Assembly (NCBI GenBank): GCA_965205965.1
Contig: CBDBHT010000007.1
Span: forward strand, 1,302,001-1,366,000
DNA from: Bin55 sp965205965
GTDB taxonomy: Bacteria; Pseudomonadota; Gammaproteobacteria; Pseudomonadales; Azotimanducaceae
DNA length: 64,000 nt
Direction: 5' to 3'
Part shown: positions 9,783 through 19,079 of the stretch, in pieces
Layout of the letters: the number at the start of each line of letters is the position of its first letter
Numbering within the stretch: the first letter of the stretch is position 1
The notes under the pieces: generated by a model
Databases searched by the model: none
What the model was told of the DNA's origin: nothing
Seen by the model: only the letters and a program-made list of their open reading frames with translations
Made by a program: the position numbers and the translations under genes

Positions 9783-11666
9783 ATGCTTCAGTTTAAAAAC
9801 GTCCTCTTTAAATACGGTGACCGTACGCTGTTGGAAGACGTTAGTTTCGTTGTGCATGCGGGGCATCAAGTCGGAATCGTCGGACGTAATGGAGTGGGTA
9901 AAACCACGCTTTTCGATTTGGTACTTGGGCGAAAGACTCCCGCTGACGGGGACATATTTTTTCCAAAGGATTGGCGCATATCTTGGCTTGATCAGCACAA
10001 GGTACCTTCTGATCAGACAGCACTTGATTTCGTGATTGATGGTGATAGAGAAGTACGACGCATTGAACGGATGATCAAAAGTTACGAGGATGCGGGCGAC
10101 TACGAACACGCCATTAACTTGTACGCCGAATACGAGGACGCGGGTGGTTATCGAACCGAATCCGTTGCTGGAACCATTCTCTTTGGTTTGGGATTTACAA
10201 AGGAAGATTTTGTTAAACCACACCGAGAATTCTCTGGAGGATGGCGGATACGGCTGAATCTTGCACAAACCCTGATGACTCCTGCAGATCTAATTTTGCT
10301 GGATGAGCCCACCAACCACCTTGATCTTGAAGCCACGCTTTGGCTTGAGAAATGGTTGTCGTGTTTTAAGGGAACGTTGCTCACGATTGCACATGATCGT
10401 GATTTTCTCAACCGAACGGTGGGCGAGATCATTCATATTGAGCATCAAACTACACGTAGCTACGTCGGGAACTACGAATCGTTCGAACGGCAGCGCATTG
10501 AGAACTTCATACGTCAAGAAGTCTTATTTCAACGACAAGAACAGGAGCGACAGCGGATCCAGAAGTTTATTAATCGATTTCGGGCCAATAGCAAAAAAGC
10601 ATCTTTAGTTCAAAGTCGTATAAAAGCTCTTGAGCGGATGAAATCTACTGCACCGCTTCGACCACAATCATCATACGATTTTCAATTTGTTAGCCCATCT
10701 AGAATGGATCAACCAATGGTCAGGATTGATGATGTTACCGTGGGGTACGGCGGCAATATTGTTGCACAAAATATCACTGAGAGAATTTATCCGCGCGATC
10801 GTATTGGTATTCTGGGGCTTAACGGTGCGGGTAAAACTACCTTGTTAAAGGTTCTAGCAGATGACATGGAACCACTGAGTGGAGAAATCGAATTCGGCGT
10901 TCATGCTTCCGTTGCATATTTTGCACAACATCAGCTTGAGGTCCTCGACGGGGCCAAGAGTCCAATGGAGACTTTCTTAGATCAGGAAGTTATCAGTGAA
11001 CAGGCGGTTCGGGAATATCTTGGTCGATGGGGGGTTCAATCTGATGATGTTCATCGTCCGGTCTCCCAATTCAGCGGGGGTGAAAAAGCTCGTCTTGTGC
11101 TTGCATTGATGGCTCGTCAGAAACCATCTTTGTTGCTACTTGATGAGCCAACGAACCATCTTGATCTTGATATGCGAAATTCGCTTGCCACAGCACTGCA
11201 ACAGTACGAAGGTGCGGTACTTATGGTTGCACACGATAGGAGTTTACTACGCCAGTGTATGAATCAATACTGGCTAGTGAAAGATGGTGCCGTGCGGCGT
11301 TTCGATGACGATATTGATAGGTATGCAGCCTCAATTGACATTCAAATGCTCGAGATCGGTAGAACGCGGAAGCCGCGGAAGAGTGATCTTCGAAAGCATA
11401 GGGCCGAAGTTCGCAACCGTAATCGCGATCTTGCGAAGAAACGTGCACAATTAGAGCGTGAAATTTCTCGTATCCAGTTGAAAGTAAATGAACTTACCAA
11501 CTTACTTGGAGATCAATCGACATTCGATTCAAATACTGCTTCTCACATTCAGAAATGGCTTCGTGAACACGGGTTAGCGCGCAATCATCTTGATGAATTA
11601 GAGAGACAGTGGTTAGACGTGTCAGAACAACTTGAGATCGATAACCTAAATGAGCCTGCGCCATAG
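9783..11666 (+). CDS. ABC-F family ATPase (YheS-like)
   Basis: The 627-residue protein has two ABC nucleotide-binding domains on one chain and no membrane segments, which defines the ABC-F class of ribosome-associated translation factors. Domain 1 shows Walker A GRNGVGKTT near residue 34, signature FSGGWRIRL near 149 and LLDEPTNHLDL near 171. Domain 2 shows GLNGAGKTT near 346, FSGGEKARL near 435 and another LLDEPTNHLDL near 455. A charged linker of about 60 residues lies between them and a coiled-coil tail follows residue 530. The wide signature GGW and the overall length fit YheS rather than EttA or Uup. The start at ATG 9783 gives the family's usual MLxFxNV beginning. Confidence 0.88.
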   Translation: MLQFKNVLFKYGDRTLLEDVSFVVHAGHQVGIVGRNGVGKTTLFDLVLGRKTPADGDIFFPKDWRISWLDQHKVPSDQTALDFVIDGDREVRRIERMIKSYEDAGDYEHAINLYAEYEDAGGYRTESVAGTILFGLGFTKEDFVKPHREFSGGWRIRLNLAQTLMTPADLILLDEPTNHLDLEATLWLEKWLSCFKGTLLTIAHDRDFLNRTVGEIIHIEHQTTRSYVGNYESFERQRIENFIRQEVLFQRQEQERQRIQKFINRFRANSKKASLVQSRIKALERMKSTAPLRPQSSYDFQFVSPSRMDQPMVRIDDVTVGYGGNIVAQNITERIYPRDRIGILGLNGAGKTTLLKVLADDMEPLSGEIEFGVHASVAYFAQHQLEVLDGAKSPMETFLDQEVISEQAVREYLGRWGVQSDDVHRPVSQFSGGEKARLVLALMARQKPSLLLLDEPTNHLDLDMRNSLATALQQYEGAVLMVAHDRSLLRQCMNQYWLVKDGAVRRFDDDIDRYAASIDIQMLEIGRTRKPRKSDLRKHRAEVRNRNRDLAKKRAQLEREISRIQLKVNELTNLLGDQSTFDSNTASHIQKWLREHGLARNHLDELERQWLDVSEQLEIDNLNEPAP

Positions 11667-11931
11667 AAAAATTTTGAAGCAATTTTAGGATGATAGATTC
11701 ATCAACTATTTGGAATAAAAATCCTTTTCTACGGCGCAGACTCCTATGATCATGGGAATTCCTATACTATCGTACTTGATAGCCGAAAGTAGGTTGACTA
11801 GACAACCTTAATCATGATCCACGCCTTTTTCTGATGAAACCCGTGTGCAACTGAAATCAAGGCATGACACTTTTGTAGCCCGGCTTCAGGACTTGCTACG
11901 ATCAACGATAACTCGTTTCATGGATAAAAAA

Positions 11932-13011
11932 TCAGAAATGCATATTTCCCTTGAACTTGCGATGCTTCAAGTGCCGATTGGGAAGTGCTAGCACTGGCTG
12001 TAAAAGTACGTCTAGTTCGGTGTTATCTCGCAATACACGTACGGATGTCGGTTCGGAGATGCTAAATAGACGAGCACGGGCTGAAGCTGCGTTTTTCATA
12101 TCTTCCCCAGCAATCGACAACAAAACGTCACCCGATTTCAAATCTTTTTGGGTAGTTCCAGCACTCAACACAAGAACGCCCGTATCTACACCGAAATATT
12201 TCCCCAAATCAGGATTTAGGTCAAGTAACAATGGGGAAGGGCTGTTGTTGCAGCTGCCAATGAAACTGCATCCCCTGAGAGTATTGAAGCAGCCCTGAAC
12301 ATGAGGACAAGATGATCGAACCATTATCTTAGTATTAAATCCATTAGCATCTTCTTCAGCCCAATCTGTAGTATTTAGTGCTTGTTGTAGCGCGGCACTT
12401 AGTGCTTCGAGCGGTTCATCAATACTTACTCCCACATCCATCTTGAATGTCTTGGGCGTGGGAGGAATGAAAGCTGATGTTGTAATGGAAAACTTGCGTC
12501 TTTTTCCATCGCGCGAAACTACAACTTGTACTTTTTCTTCTGGTTCAATTTGCTGCATGGTCTCGGCGATGGTACGAATAGGGTGCTTGGCTCCTTCAAT
12601 TTTTACGTTATTTACGATCAGAATACGGTCAGCGTATTTGATGCCAGATTTTTCAGCACCACTGTTTGGAATCACTTTAGAGACGAATACATCATCGTCT
12701 TCCGTTTTATGAAGCATGATGCCAAGACGCGACCCTTGCAGTTTGAACTGAGCCACTTTTTCTTTTATTAGCTTCAATGCTCCTAGCGTATATTGTTCTG
12801 CCGCATGATTTAGTCTTGCTTCTAGTTCATCGAGCAGCGGCCCTTCCAATTCCGATACCTGTTCGTTTGTGCTTGATAAGCTTTTTAAAACTTGTGCAGC
12901 ATCTTGATCAGTGATGTCGTCATTTAGACTAGGTGTATCATTCTTTACTTCGTTCGCGTAGGAAACGGACGCGTATAGAAAAAAAGCTGCTACAGCGGTT
13001 ATAGTTTTCAT
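11932..13011 (-). CDS. Periplasmic double-PDZ protein
   Basis: From ATG 13011 the product is 359 residues with a typical Sec signal peptide (MKTITAVAAFFLYASVSYA, cleavage after A19); an earlier in-frame ATG at 13086 would bury this signal, so I prefer 13011. Two PDZ domains are visible: one around residues 90-165 beginning with SRLGIML and containing the GIKYADRILIVN turn, and one around 268-340 with FGVDTGVLVLSA and LKSGDVLLSIAGE. There is no serine-protease triad, so this is a peptide-binding protein and not a DegP/DegS protease. Immediately upstream on the same strand are the remains of an anti-sigma gene and an ECF sigma gene, so it probably belonged to an envelope-stress operon. It now needs its own promoter or has lost regulation. 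Confidence 0.75.
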   Translation of the reverse strand: MKTITAVAAFFLYASVSYANEVKNDTPSLNDDITDQDAAQVLKSLSSTNEQVSELEGPLLDELEARLNHAAEQYTLGALKLIKEKVAQFKLQGSRLGIMLHKTEDDDVFVSKVIPNSGAEKSGIKYADRILIVNNVKIEGAKHPIRTIAETMQQIEPEEKVQVVVSRDGKRRKFSITTSAFIPPTPKTFKMDVGVSIDEPLEALSAALQQALNTTDWAEEDANGFNTKIMVRSSCPHVQGCFNTLRGCSFIGSCNNSPSPLLLDLNPDLGKYFGVDTGVLVLSAGTTQKDLKSGDVLLSIAGEDMKNAASARARLFSISEPTSVRVLRDNTELDVLLQPVLALPNRHLKHRKFKGNMHF

Positions 13012-13028
13012 AATGATTCTCCTGTAGA

Positions 13029-13531
13029 TCAATAGGTGGTGGTTAGCAGTGCTTCGGTGTATCTGCGTTCTTGGATAATCCAGCAAGCTCCAAGTGCGTT
13101 AACTCTTTGTTTGAGTAGTTGCGTACGTGTAGCTACCTCATCCAGTGGAAGATGTCTTAGGTAGTCATCAATGAGCTCTACACGATGAGTTAGAACAAAT
13201 TGGGTCGGAGAATCGCTCATAACTATACACGGAGCATTCTGTACAGTGATGTCCGTAGCGCGTGATTTGGCCATTATTTATTTGCAAGGTACAAACAATA
13301 TCATCTGCTTTAGATGATTCAGGCGTTGTTAGGAATGGCAGCCATAACACGCCAATTACTAGAGAAGCAGCCTGTAATAGTGCAAAAAATCGACTCGGTC
13401 GATTGGCTCTCGCCCACACTCTTTTCACTACTTCACTCCAAACATTGAGGTGGCGGTTTCAGGTCTGGCAACGCCTGCAGTGCTTCTTGAATTGATTTTT
13501 GATATTCGTCCATCTTTCCGTTCAGCTGCAT
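13029..13531 (-). pseudogene. Decayed anti-sigma factor-like gene
   Basis: Three pieces in different frames make one recognisable protein: an acidic start (MDEYQKSIQEALQALPDLKPP), a middle WSEVVKRVWARAN followed by one membrane helix (FFALLQAASLVIGVLWLPFL), and a periplasmic tail to the stop at 13029. At least two frameshifts interrupt it. A cytoplasmic acidic domain, one membrane pass and a periplasmic domain is the architecture of membrane anti-sigma factors. Its position between an ECF sigma remnant and a PDZ gene supports this. The exact anti-sigma family is not clear. Confidence 0.55.
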
Positions 13532-13569
13532 TGTAATGACAGTGTTTTACTACCTCCTCTTGAATTAGA

Positions 13570-14090
13570 TTACGTTCTCGGCTCATTTTCCATTCTTATC
13601 CGTGCTACGGCCCGATTGAACCGCGATTTGGAAAAGCTCGATGTTTTACCGAATACCTTGCCGATTTCGGAGTGGGTGTAGCCTACATCTAAGCCACCAT
13701 TCACGTGATTGGGGCCAAACTAGCAAGTGCTTTTTCCACATCTAACGTCAAGTCAGCATTTTCTGTGTTGGCATCAGTAGCAACGTAGTCACGTTCTTGT
13801 GGTATTCGCTTGGTATGCCATGGGGACCGTAGTTTTATTAAACAGTGATCGGTAGCTATTTTGCGCACTCATCCAATAAACGACGATGGACCGTTCACCG
13901 AAGATGCTTTCGTAAATACGTCAATAAACGTACCCTGTGTAACGTCTTCGGGGAGTTGAACGTTTTGTAGTACGCGCGCGCACTGCCATCGTATAAACAG
14001 GGCTGGCAAGTTCTCGATAGACGGCTTCTTTGTGCTTGTGCTGGATGCTCTCCTCGCATCAGTTGCTTCACAAGTTCACAGTCGACTTTT
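13570..14090 (-). pseudogene. Decayed ECF-type RNA polymerase sigma factor
   Basis: On the minus strand, fragments in all three frames line up with an extracytoplasmic-function sigma factor. The sigma region 2 part reads ELVKQLMRGE, then YRELASPVYTMAVR and GTFIDVFTKASS. The region 4 part reads VGYTHSEIGKVFGKTSSFSKSR and then FNRAVARIRMENEPR, a clear helix-turn-helix. Several frameshifts and stops prevent translation. Together with the next two genes it formed a sigma / anti-sigma / PDZ operon. Only the PDZ gene survives intact. Confidence 0.7.
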
Positions 14091-14553
14091 GCACCGTGTT
14101 GTATTCCAGCCATGCTAGTTTGGATGCACCAGATACATTTTGGGTTGTGCATATTTATTATCCATTGTGGTTGATCGACGATCGAGCTTGCGACGAGTGA
14201 CCCGGTTCGTTGCAACCATCGATTTAGGACCAATATAAGACTGTCGGCAATCAAGCAATAACGCGACGGGAAGAGTCGAACTAGTTTTCGGTCCAGGCTT
14301 ATTTACAAAGAGAGGTATGTGTCGCTAGTACGGCGTTATTTTCCATTTTGGGATATACGGTCTTGAATTTGCAGTGTACATCGTCGTCCAAGATGGGCTT
14401 TTCTTACTATTCACACCGCATCGTCTATCCCAACTCTTATCCGTGACAATGCAGTAGGTTTTTGTCCAAGGTGCTGACCAATTACAATACTGACATACTC
14501 ACGAAGGAAAAACGCTACATTCAGTTGGCGTAGTGCTATCTCGATTGCTCTTT
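14091..14553. other. Spacer upstream of holA
   Basis: No gene is recognised. In related genomes leuS and lptE precede holA; I looked for an lptE remnant and found nothing convincing. Confidence 0.35.
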
Positions 14554-15579
14554 ATGCAATTATCTCCGACACAGCTAAATGGACAGCTCAACAAGGGAAT
14601 CCAGCCCGTTTATTTCATCGCCGGTGACGAAATCCTACTAGTCAATGAAGCTCGCAATTCAATAAAAAAGGCGGCGCAAGAATCAGGGTTTACGGAAATC
14701 GAACGATTCGATATTGACCCTTCAACGAAGTGGCGTGACGTATTCACAGCTATGAATAGCAAATCACTATTCGCTCAGCGGAAAATGATCGAGGTTAGCT
14801 TGCGGACTCGAGCATTCGATAATGCTAGTATCAAAGCCCTATGCTACTACATCGAGCATCCCAATAAAGATTGCGTAGTGATTATTCGAGCTCAAAATTT
14901 TGAGTGGCAAGACCGCAACCGAGCTTGGTTCAAAGCGTTATCGAAAGCGGTTGTTGTTATTTACGACCGAGTCCCCTTATCTCGAATCCCATCTTGGCTT
15001 GAACATCGAGCTAAACGTATGGAATTAAACATCACCCGGTCCGCAACTGAGCGACTAGCGGACTGTGTGGAAGGTAATTTATTGGCAGCACAACAAGAAT
15101 TAGAGAAGTTACAGCTAGTGTTCGACGACAAACACGATGAGATTACGGAAGACGACCTCTCGTTAGTTGACTCGAGTTTTGGCAATATATTCGAGTTGAT
15201 TGACTGCGCTTTTAAAGGTAACGTAAAGCGTGTTCAGAAGTTGGTAGCGACACTGCGTAGCGAAAGAATCCACCCCATTCCCGTTCTGTCAGCTTTTGCT
15301 GCACAACTGCGTCGTGCGTATGCATGGAGTCAAGGCAAGCATGCTAAGACATCCAAATCTAGGGTATCTATTTTCGAAGCGGTAGTGCAAAGACATCGTC
15401 TATCAGGTTTAAGACATCTGCTTGCAGAATGTGCCTTCATTGATCAGCAAATCAAAGGTGGTTTGCGTGGTGATGCTTGGGATTCGCTTGAAAACCTATT
15501 GGTCTCGGTTGCTGGACTTACCGAGTCATCTTTGGACCGCCACTATCGCTGGCTAAGGATCGATTACGAAATTAATTAA
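14554..15579 (+). CDS. holA: DNA polymerase III subunit delta
   Basis: HolA is the delta subunit of the clamp loader and opens the beta sliding clamp. The 341-residue product from ATG 14554 (MQLSPTQL) agrees with the family in length and begins with the typical LxxQLxxGxxPVYxxxGDExLL segment. Further family features are the FDIDPSTKWRDVF strand, the AAAs-lid helix AERLADCVEGNLLAAQQELEKL pattern near residue 170 and the helical C-terminal domain. An upstream in-frame ATG at 14533 would add seven residues. The gene ends by overlapping the convergent histidine phosphatase gene by eight bases. Confidence 0.9.
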   Translation: MQLSPTQLNGQLNKGIQPVYFIAGDEILLVNEARNSIKKAAQESGFTEIERFDIDPSTKWRDVFTAMNSKSLFAQRKMIEVSLRTRAFDNASIKALCYYIEHPNKDCVVIIRAQNFEWQDRNRAWFKALSKAVVVIYDRVPLSRIPSWLEHRAKRMELNITRSATERLADCVEGNLLAAQQELEKLQLVFDDKHDEITEDDLSLVDSSFGNIFELIDCAFKGNVKRVQKLVATLRSERIHPIPVLSAFAAQLRRAYAWSQGKHAKTSKSRVSIFEAVVQRHRLSGLRHLLAECAFIDQQIKGGLRGDAWDSLENLLVSVAGLTESSLDRHYRWLRIDYEIN

Positions 15580-16120
15580 CTTTCGTAGTAGATTCAATAC
15601 CATGTTTCAGAAGTGTTAGCAGTCCGCCATCATTACTCAGTTCAGTAATTGAGGCGTTGTCGGGTCGAAAGGTGACCATCTTGTCGCGCCCTGTTGCAGC
15701 ACCAACAAGGGTGTTGATTGCCAAAAAATGCGAGAAAACAACACAATTCTGAGACATTGACAGTGCCCTTGCGATCATATTGCTTCGCCACCTTTTTAAT
15801 TCACCGGGCAGCTGCTTCCATGTTCTGGTCATGATGCCATTCAACCATCTTTCTCGGTCCGCTAGGCCATCAAATGGAGATGGAATTTCAGCGAACGCGT
15901 GTTCGACTACAGGCGTTATATCCCAACAGTCTGCGAGAAATTGCGCTGTCTCACGTGTCCGCGCAAGCGGGCTTGTATAGATCGGTATTGGACCTAGCGG
16001 CTTGAGCTTTTGTGCGGTTGCTTCCGCTTGTAACGCTCCGAACTGACTTAGACCAGGATTATGGTGTACACCAAATCTAGCTCTTGCCTCGCCATGTCGC
16101 ACGATATGGATGGTTGGCAT
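15572..16120 (-). CDS. Histidine phosphatase family protein (SixA/phosphoglycerate-mutase-like)
   Basis: The 182-residue protein starts with IHIVRHGEA, the RHG phosphohistidine motif at residues 8-10. The second catalytic histidine is in the FSHFLAINTL segment near residue 130, and the arginine of the TSPLARTRETA segment near 50 completes the site. This is the short, soluble histidine phosphatase fold, but it is not close enough to SixA, CobC or Gpm to fix the substrate. It overlaps the 3' end of holA in convergent orientation. Confidence 0.75.
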   Translation of the reverse strand: MPTIHIVRHGEARARFGVHHNPGLSQFGALQAEATAQKLKPLGPIPIYTSPLARTRETAQFLADCWDITPVVEHAFAEIPSPFDGLADRERWLNGIMTRTWKQLPGELKRWRSNMIARALSMSQNCVVFSHFLAINTLVGAATGRDKMVTFRPDNASITELSNDGGLLTLLKHGIESTTKVN

Positions 16121-16145
16121 AGGTCGATTTACTCATTTTTATCTA

Positions 16146-16310
16146 ATGACTGTCGATGGGCGAATAATTTTCACGACTGTTCTATCCGTTTTTGTGTCAG
16201 CTGGCCTAGGAATCTGCGCTGCAGGATTTGTTGGGCAAGGCAAGTTCTGGCATTTTCGTCTTCGTCAACAAAGCACCACTATTCTCGTTCCGTCGAAGCA
16301 TGATCGGGTG
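16146..16310 (+). pseudogene. Truncated SIMPL-like (DUF541) membrane protein
   Basis: A short frame from ATG 16146 encodes one membrane helix (FTTVLSVFVSAGLGICAAGF) followed by VGQGKFWHFR and a QQSTTILV strand. This resembles the start of SIMPL-domain proteins, where a single N-terminal helix precedes an FR-x-x-DR-x-VTVKG strand. The frame then runs into an IS5 remnant. The match is by pattern only and is weak. Confidence 0.3.
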
Positions 16311-16510
16311 AAACCCCTAGTGTCGTACGACCGCTAGACGTATGTAAGGTACGAAACCATGTAGAACGGCTATTGCACCGTCTCAAGAGATGTTGCCACA
16401 TGGTGCCGCGATGCGACAAACTGGATATCGTGTACCGAATGTTCATCATGCTCGCATGCATGATTGATGCCTTGAGATTTAGCCGCCGCCCCACCCACAC
16501 CCTAGTATAT
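16311..16510 (+). pseudogene. IS5-family transposase remnant (C-terminus)
   Basis: The plus strand reads LHRLKRCCHM followed by RCDKLDIVYRMFIMLACM and IDALRF, the last 50 or so residues of an IS5-family (IS427-type) transposase. The same stretch is seen at 2873 (minus) and 53470 (plus). The catalytic domain is missing. Confidence 0.65.
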
Positions 16511-16569
16511 CTCGATGGAGGTGGCACTCAGAGGGCTTCTGACTGCTTATGCACCGCATTGCGGAGGGG

Positions 16570-16800
16570 TGCATGGGCGTGGTTCGCACGGATATCAACT
16601 AGAGATCGATTCAAACAGAGATCGGTCTGGTGTCGGTTCTGGTTCCAAAGATGCGAGCGCAGACTAGAGCGGCGATGGTGTTTCGACCGACGTGGGTGCC
16701 GCCGTACATTCGTAAGTCCCGGAGCCTAGAAGCAGCACTGCAGTGGTTGTATTTGAAGAGAACTTTCCATCGGGGATATGAGTGAGGTTTCGAATACAAT
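16570..16800 (+). pseudogene. IS256-family (mutator-type) transposase remnant
   Basis: The plus strand encodes VLVPKMRAQTRAAMVF, then VPPYIRKSRSLEAALQWLYLK, and after a frameshift SIGDMSEV. These correspond to the PKxRxR, PPYxRRxxSLEexxPxLYLKG and STGDMSEAL blocks near the start of the catalytic domain of IS256 transposases. The remainder of the protein is absent. It shows that yet another IS family has passed through this genome. Confidence 0.6.
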
Positions 16801-16806
16801 GTCACC

Positions 16807-17403
16807 TCAATCGTTCCCGAATCCTTGGCTGAACGCCAAGATACGAGCCACAGCTGCATCGTTCCCGTTCGGTTCAGTAATCAATCCTTCAAAGTACCGT
16901 TCAAGCTTCAATTCCTGCAGCCGTATTTTCAGTTCTTCGGGTACTACTCGAAATCGAGAGCCTTGAGGACCCGCCAGCGGAGTAGGGTGTTCAATTGACA
17001 AGTGTTCTTCAACTAGCAACGCCCCTCCAGGATTTAGGTAACGAGGAAGTGCTTCAAGCAGTCGGTTGTTCATAAAACGAATCATCAAAATAACATCGAA
17101 CTTGCTACTGAATGAAAGGCCGGAATCTAAATCGTGCTCACACCAATTTATCTTTAGGCCTTCTTGCCGAGCTCGTGTTTCCGCACGAGCTAGCGCAACG
17201 CTTGAAATGTCGGTCCCAGTGACATCGAATCCATTTTGGGCAAGGAAAATAGAGTCGCGACCCGCACCGCAAGCGACATCAAGAGCCTTACCCTTCGGAA
17301 GAAATTCGATCCATTCTTTAAGCACAGTGTTGGGATATGTACGATTTTCGTAAGCTCCGTCTGCAAAACGTTCATTCCAAATTGTACGTTCTTTATCGCT
17401 CAT
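16807..17403 (-). CDS. Class I SAM-dependent methyltransferase
   Basis: The 198-residue protein has the glycine-rich SAM-binding motif I, ALDVACGAGRDS, at residues 40-51, the acidic end of strand beta-2 in VTGTDISSVAL, and a motif resembling DVILMIRFMN at strand beta-4. It resembles the small TehB/tellurite-type methyltransferases, but the substrate is unknown. It starts by an ATGA overlap with a small membrane protein gene upstream (17400-17403), so the two are translationally coupled. Confidence 0.8.
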   Translation of the reverse strand: MSDKERTIWNERFADGAYENRTYPNTVLKEWIEFLPKGKALDVACGAGRDSIFLAQNGFDVTGTDISSVALARAETRARQEGLKINWCEHDLDSGLSFSSKFDVILMIRFMNNRLLEALPRYLNPGGALLVEEHLSIEHPTPLAGPQGSRFRVVPEELKIRLQELKLERYFEGLITEPNGNDAAVARILAFSQGFGND

Positions 17404-17603
17404 TGATCTGGTTGCGAAGGGTCTTTGTCACCACCAATCTTTCGTAGAATTACCCAAGCGAGTACCAAAAAGCCAATACCGAGAAAGGTTGCTAAACCAA
17501 GAAAAAGCCAGGGCTCGCCTGTGACAGTAGGATCCATGAATACTGGGTCGGTTACTACCTTTCTCGCTACACGAGCAGGTGCGGCAATCGGTGTACTAGC
17601 CAT
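17400..17603 (-). CDS. Small single-pass membrane protein
   Basis: The 67-residue product has one membrane helix (WLFLGLATFLGIGFLVLAWVILRKI) with a proline/alanine-rich N-terminal tail and a charged C-terminus. The stop codon overlaps the methyltransferase start as ATGA, which is good evidence that it is a real gene. The family is not known to me. Confidence 0.55.
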   Translation of the reverse strand: MASTPIAAPARVARKVVTDPVFMDPTVTGEPWLFLGLATFLGIGFLVLAWVILRKIGGDKDPSQPDQ

Positions 17604-18018
17604 TCATGTAATGCTCCAATTCGGCATTCTGTCCACCAGCCGATTTACTACAGATCGCGATATGAAATCGGAGCTGTTAAGGCACGTTTCAGGGCTTCGT
17701 ATGATGGACTTTGATTGTAGTACAAACGAAATAAAGATTGCCATGTTCGTACGCTCTCTTTTTTGTGAATGACCTCATCACTAAGATTCAATGGTCCTGG
17801 TGAGACCACTCAGCAATAAGAAAGAATGCTACGAAGGCGATAGCGATAACCAGTAGAGTCATAAATCCAATGTTCGTGGACGTTTTAGCAATTGGGCGGT
17901 CACTTCTACAAAATCTCCCCGATTTGATTTAGCGGAGCTGTGAGGTTACTGCCTTATACCTTGACCAGTGACAAAGATACAAGGAGATGTGTTGTACTGC
18001 AGGCCCGATCCAATGCTT
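17604..18018. other. Spacer with a possible mini-ORF
   Basis: On the minus strand, ATG 17862 opens a 24-codon frame to 17788 that encodes a hydrophobic helix (MTLLVIAIAFVAFFLIAEW) and a short polar tail. It could be a tiny membrane subunit, or the end of an eroded gene. Nothing else is recognised. Confidence 0.3.
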
Positions 18019-18741
18019 TTAACTTAGAGGTGTATTTTCACGAAGGAACTGCAAAACTTGTTCTACGGTATGGTTCGCTGCCGGGGCTTTCCATTCTTCA
18101 ATTAGCGCAGCGTTTGGGGCAAGTCGAGCGATCTCCCGTGAAATCGATTCGGGATGATATGGGTCTGAACCCATAAGGACCAGCAATGGAGTCGTACAGC
18201 TCGAAAGGAATTCACGATCAGTGTTATATAAAAAATCGTGGTCGAACATGTTGCTTCTATAGGGAATCCAATCTTTTTCCGACGCTTCGGGATGGTCGTT
18301 TTTGATTGCGTCCGCCCAAGAGTCGAACATTTCATAAAATAAATGTCTATTGTTTTCGCTTCCAATCGACTGTTGAAGAACGGCGGATGATATTCGGCCC
18401 GGTATCGCTTGAATCATTCCCAAACAATAGGGGACTCCAATACATCCTCCGATGAGATGTGCTTTCTCGATCTTGAGATGGTCAAGCAATGCTATATGGT
18501 CCGACGTATATGTATGCCAGCCGTCATTTGGTGATATGGGAGCAGTAGATTCCCCGGCATTACGCTGATCCATCGCAATTACTTGAAATTCTCTGCTCAG
18601 AGTTTCTAGTGGATCCCATTCACTCGTTTGCCAGAAGGAAATCGCCGATCGCATTCCACCGGGTGCGAATGCAAGTACCGGATACCCAGCTCCATAGGTT
18701 TCGTATCGGATTGAAATTCCATTTCTATGAAAGATTGCCAT
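18019..18741 (-). CDS. Alpha/beta hydrolase with cysteine nucleophile
   Basis: The 240-residue protein has the alpha/beta hydrolase fold: an oxyanion-loop FAPGGMRS near residue 25, the strand VIAMDQRNAGES near 54, and a nucleophile elbow GGCIG at residues 98-102. The nucleophile is Cys100 instead of the usual serine. The acid is probably the aspartate of LMGSDPYHP and the base the histidine of AANHTV near the end. Cysteine elbows occur in a subset of this superfamily (for example dienelactone hydrolases), so the enzyme may be active; its substrate is unknown. Confidence 0.75.
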   Translation of the reverse strand: MAIFHRNGISIRYETYGAGYPVLAFAPGGMRSAISFWQTSEWDPLETLSREFQVIAMDQRNAGESTAPISPNDGWHTYTSDHIALLDHLKIEKAHLIGGCIGVPYCLGMIQAIPGRISSAVLQQSIGSENNRHLFYEMFDSWADAIKNDHPEASEKDWIPYRSNMFDHDFLYNTDREFLSSCTTPLLVLMGSDPYHPESISREIARLAPNAALIEEWKAPAANHTVEQVLQFLRENTPLS

Positions 18742-18794
18742 AATGTTCTTAATTGATCGTGGGACCCTTTGCTATATTACTGCGCTAGCAGAAA

Positions 18795-19073
18795 TCACTC
18801 ATCAGGTGGTACGTAACCCGATGGCTGTTCCCAGTCTTCATTGTTTAAAAACTTTGTTCGTTGCTCGTTTAGAAAGTTACGCGCATCCAGATCTCTTAGT
18901 GATAAGTGAAATTCGTTAATTAGCATCGTCTGCAATGTCTGCCACTCCTGCCATGCTCGGGCAGACACATTTTTAAAAATGTCTTGGCCTAACGGGCCAG
19001 GCATGGGTGGAATGGACAAACCTGGTAATTGCTTACCATATTTTCGACAAATCACTGTGCGTATCTCGGGCAT
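18795..19073 (-). CDS. yggX: Oxidative damage protection / Fe(II) trafficking protein YggX
   Basis: This 92-residue protein is the YggX family: it begins with TVICRKYGKQLPGL (the usual form is VxCxKxxxEGLxxPP), continues PPMPGPLGQDIFxxVSxxAWxEW and ends NFLNEQRTKFLNN. YggX lowers oxidative damage to Fe-S proteins. The conserved early cysteine is present. It lies six bases after mutY, the normal partner, which repairs oxidative DNA damage. Confidence 0.92.
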   Translation of the reverse strand: MPEIRTVICRKYGKQLPGLSIPPMPGPLGQDIFKNVSARAWQEWQTLQTMLINEFHLSLRDLDARNFLNEQRTKFLNNEDWEQPSGYVPPDE

Positions 19074-19079
19074 TCAAAA

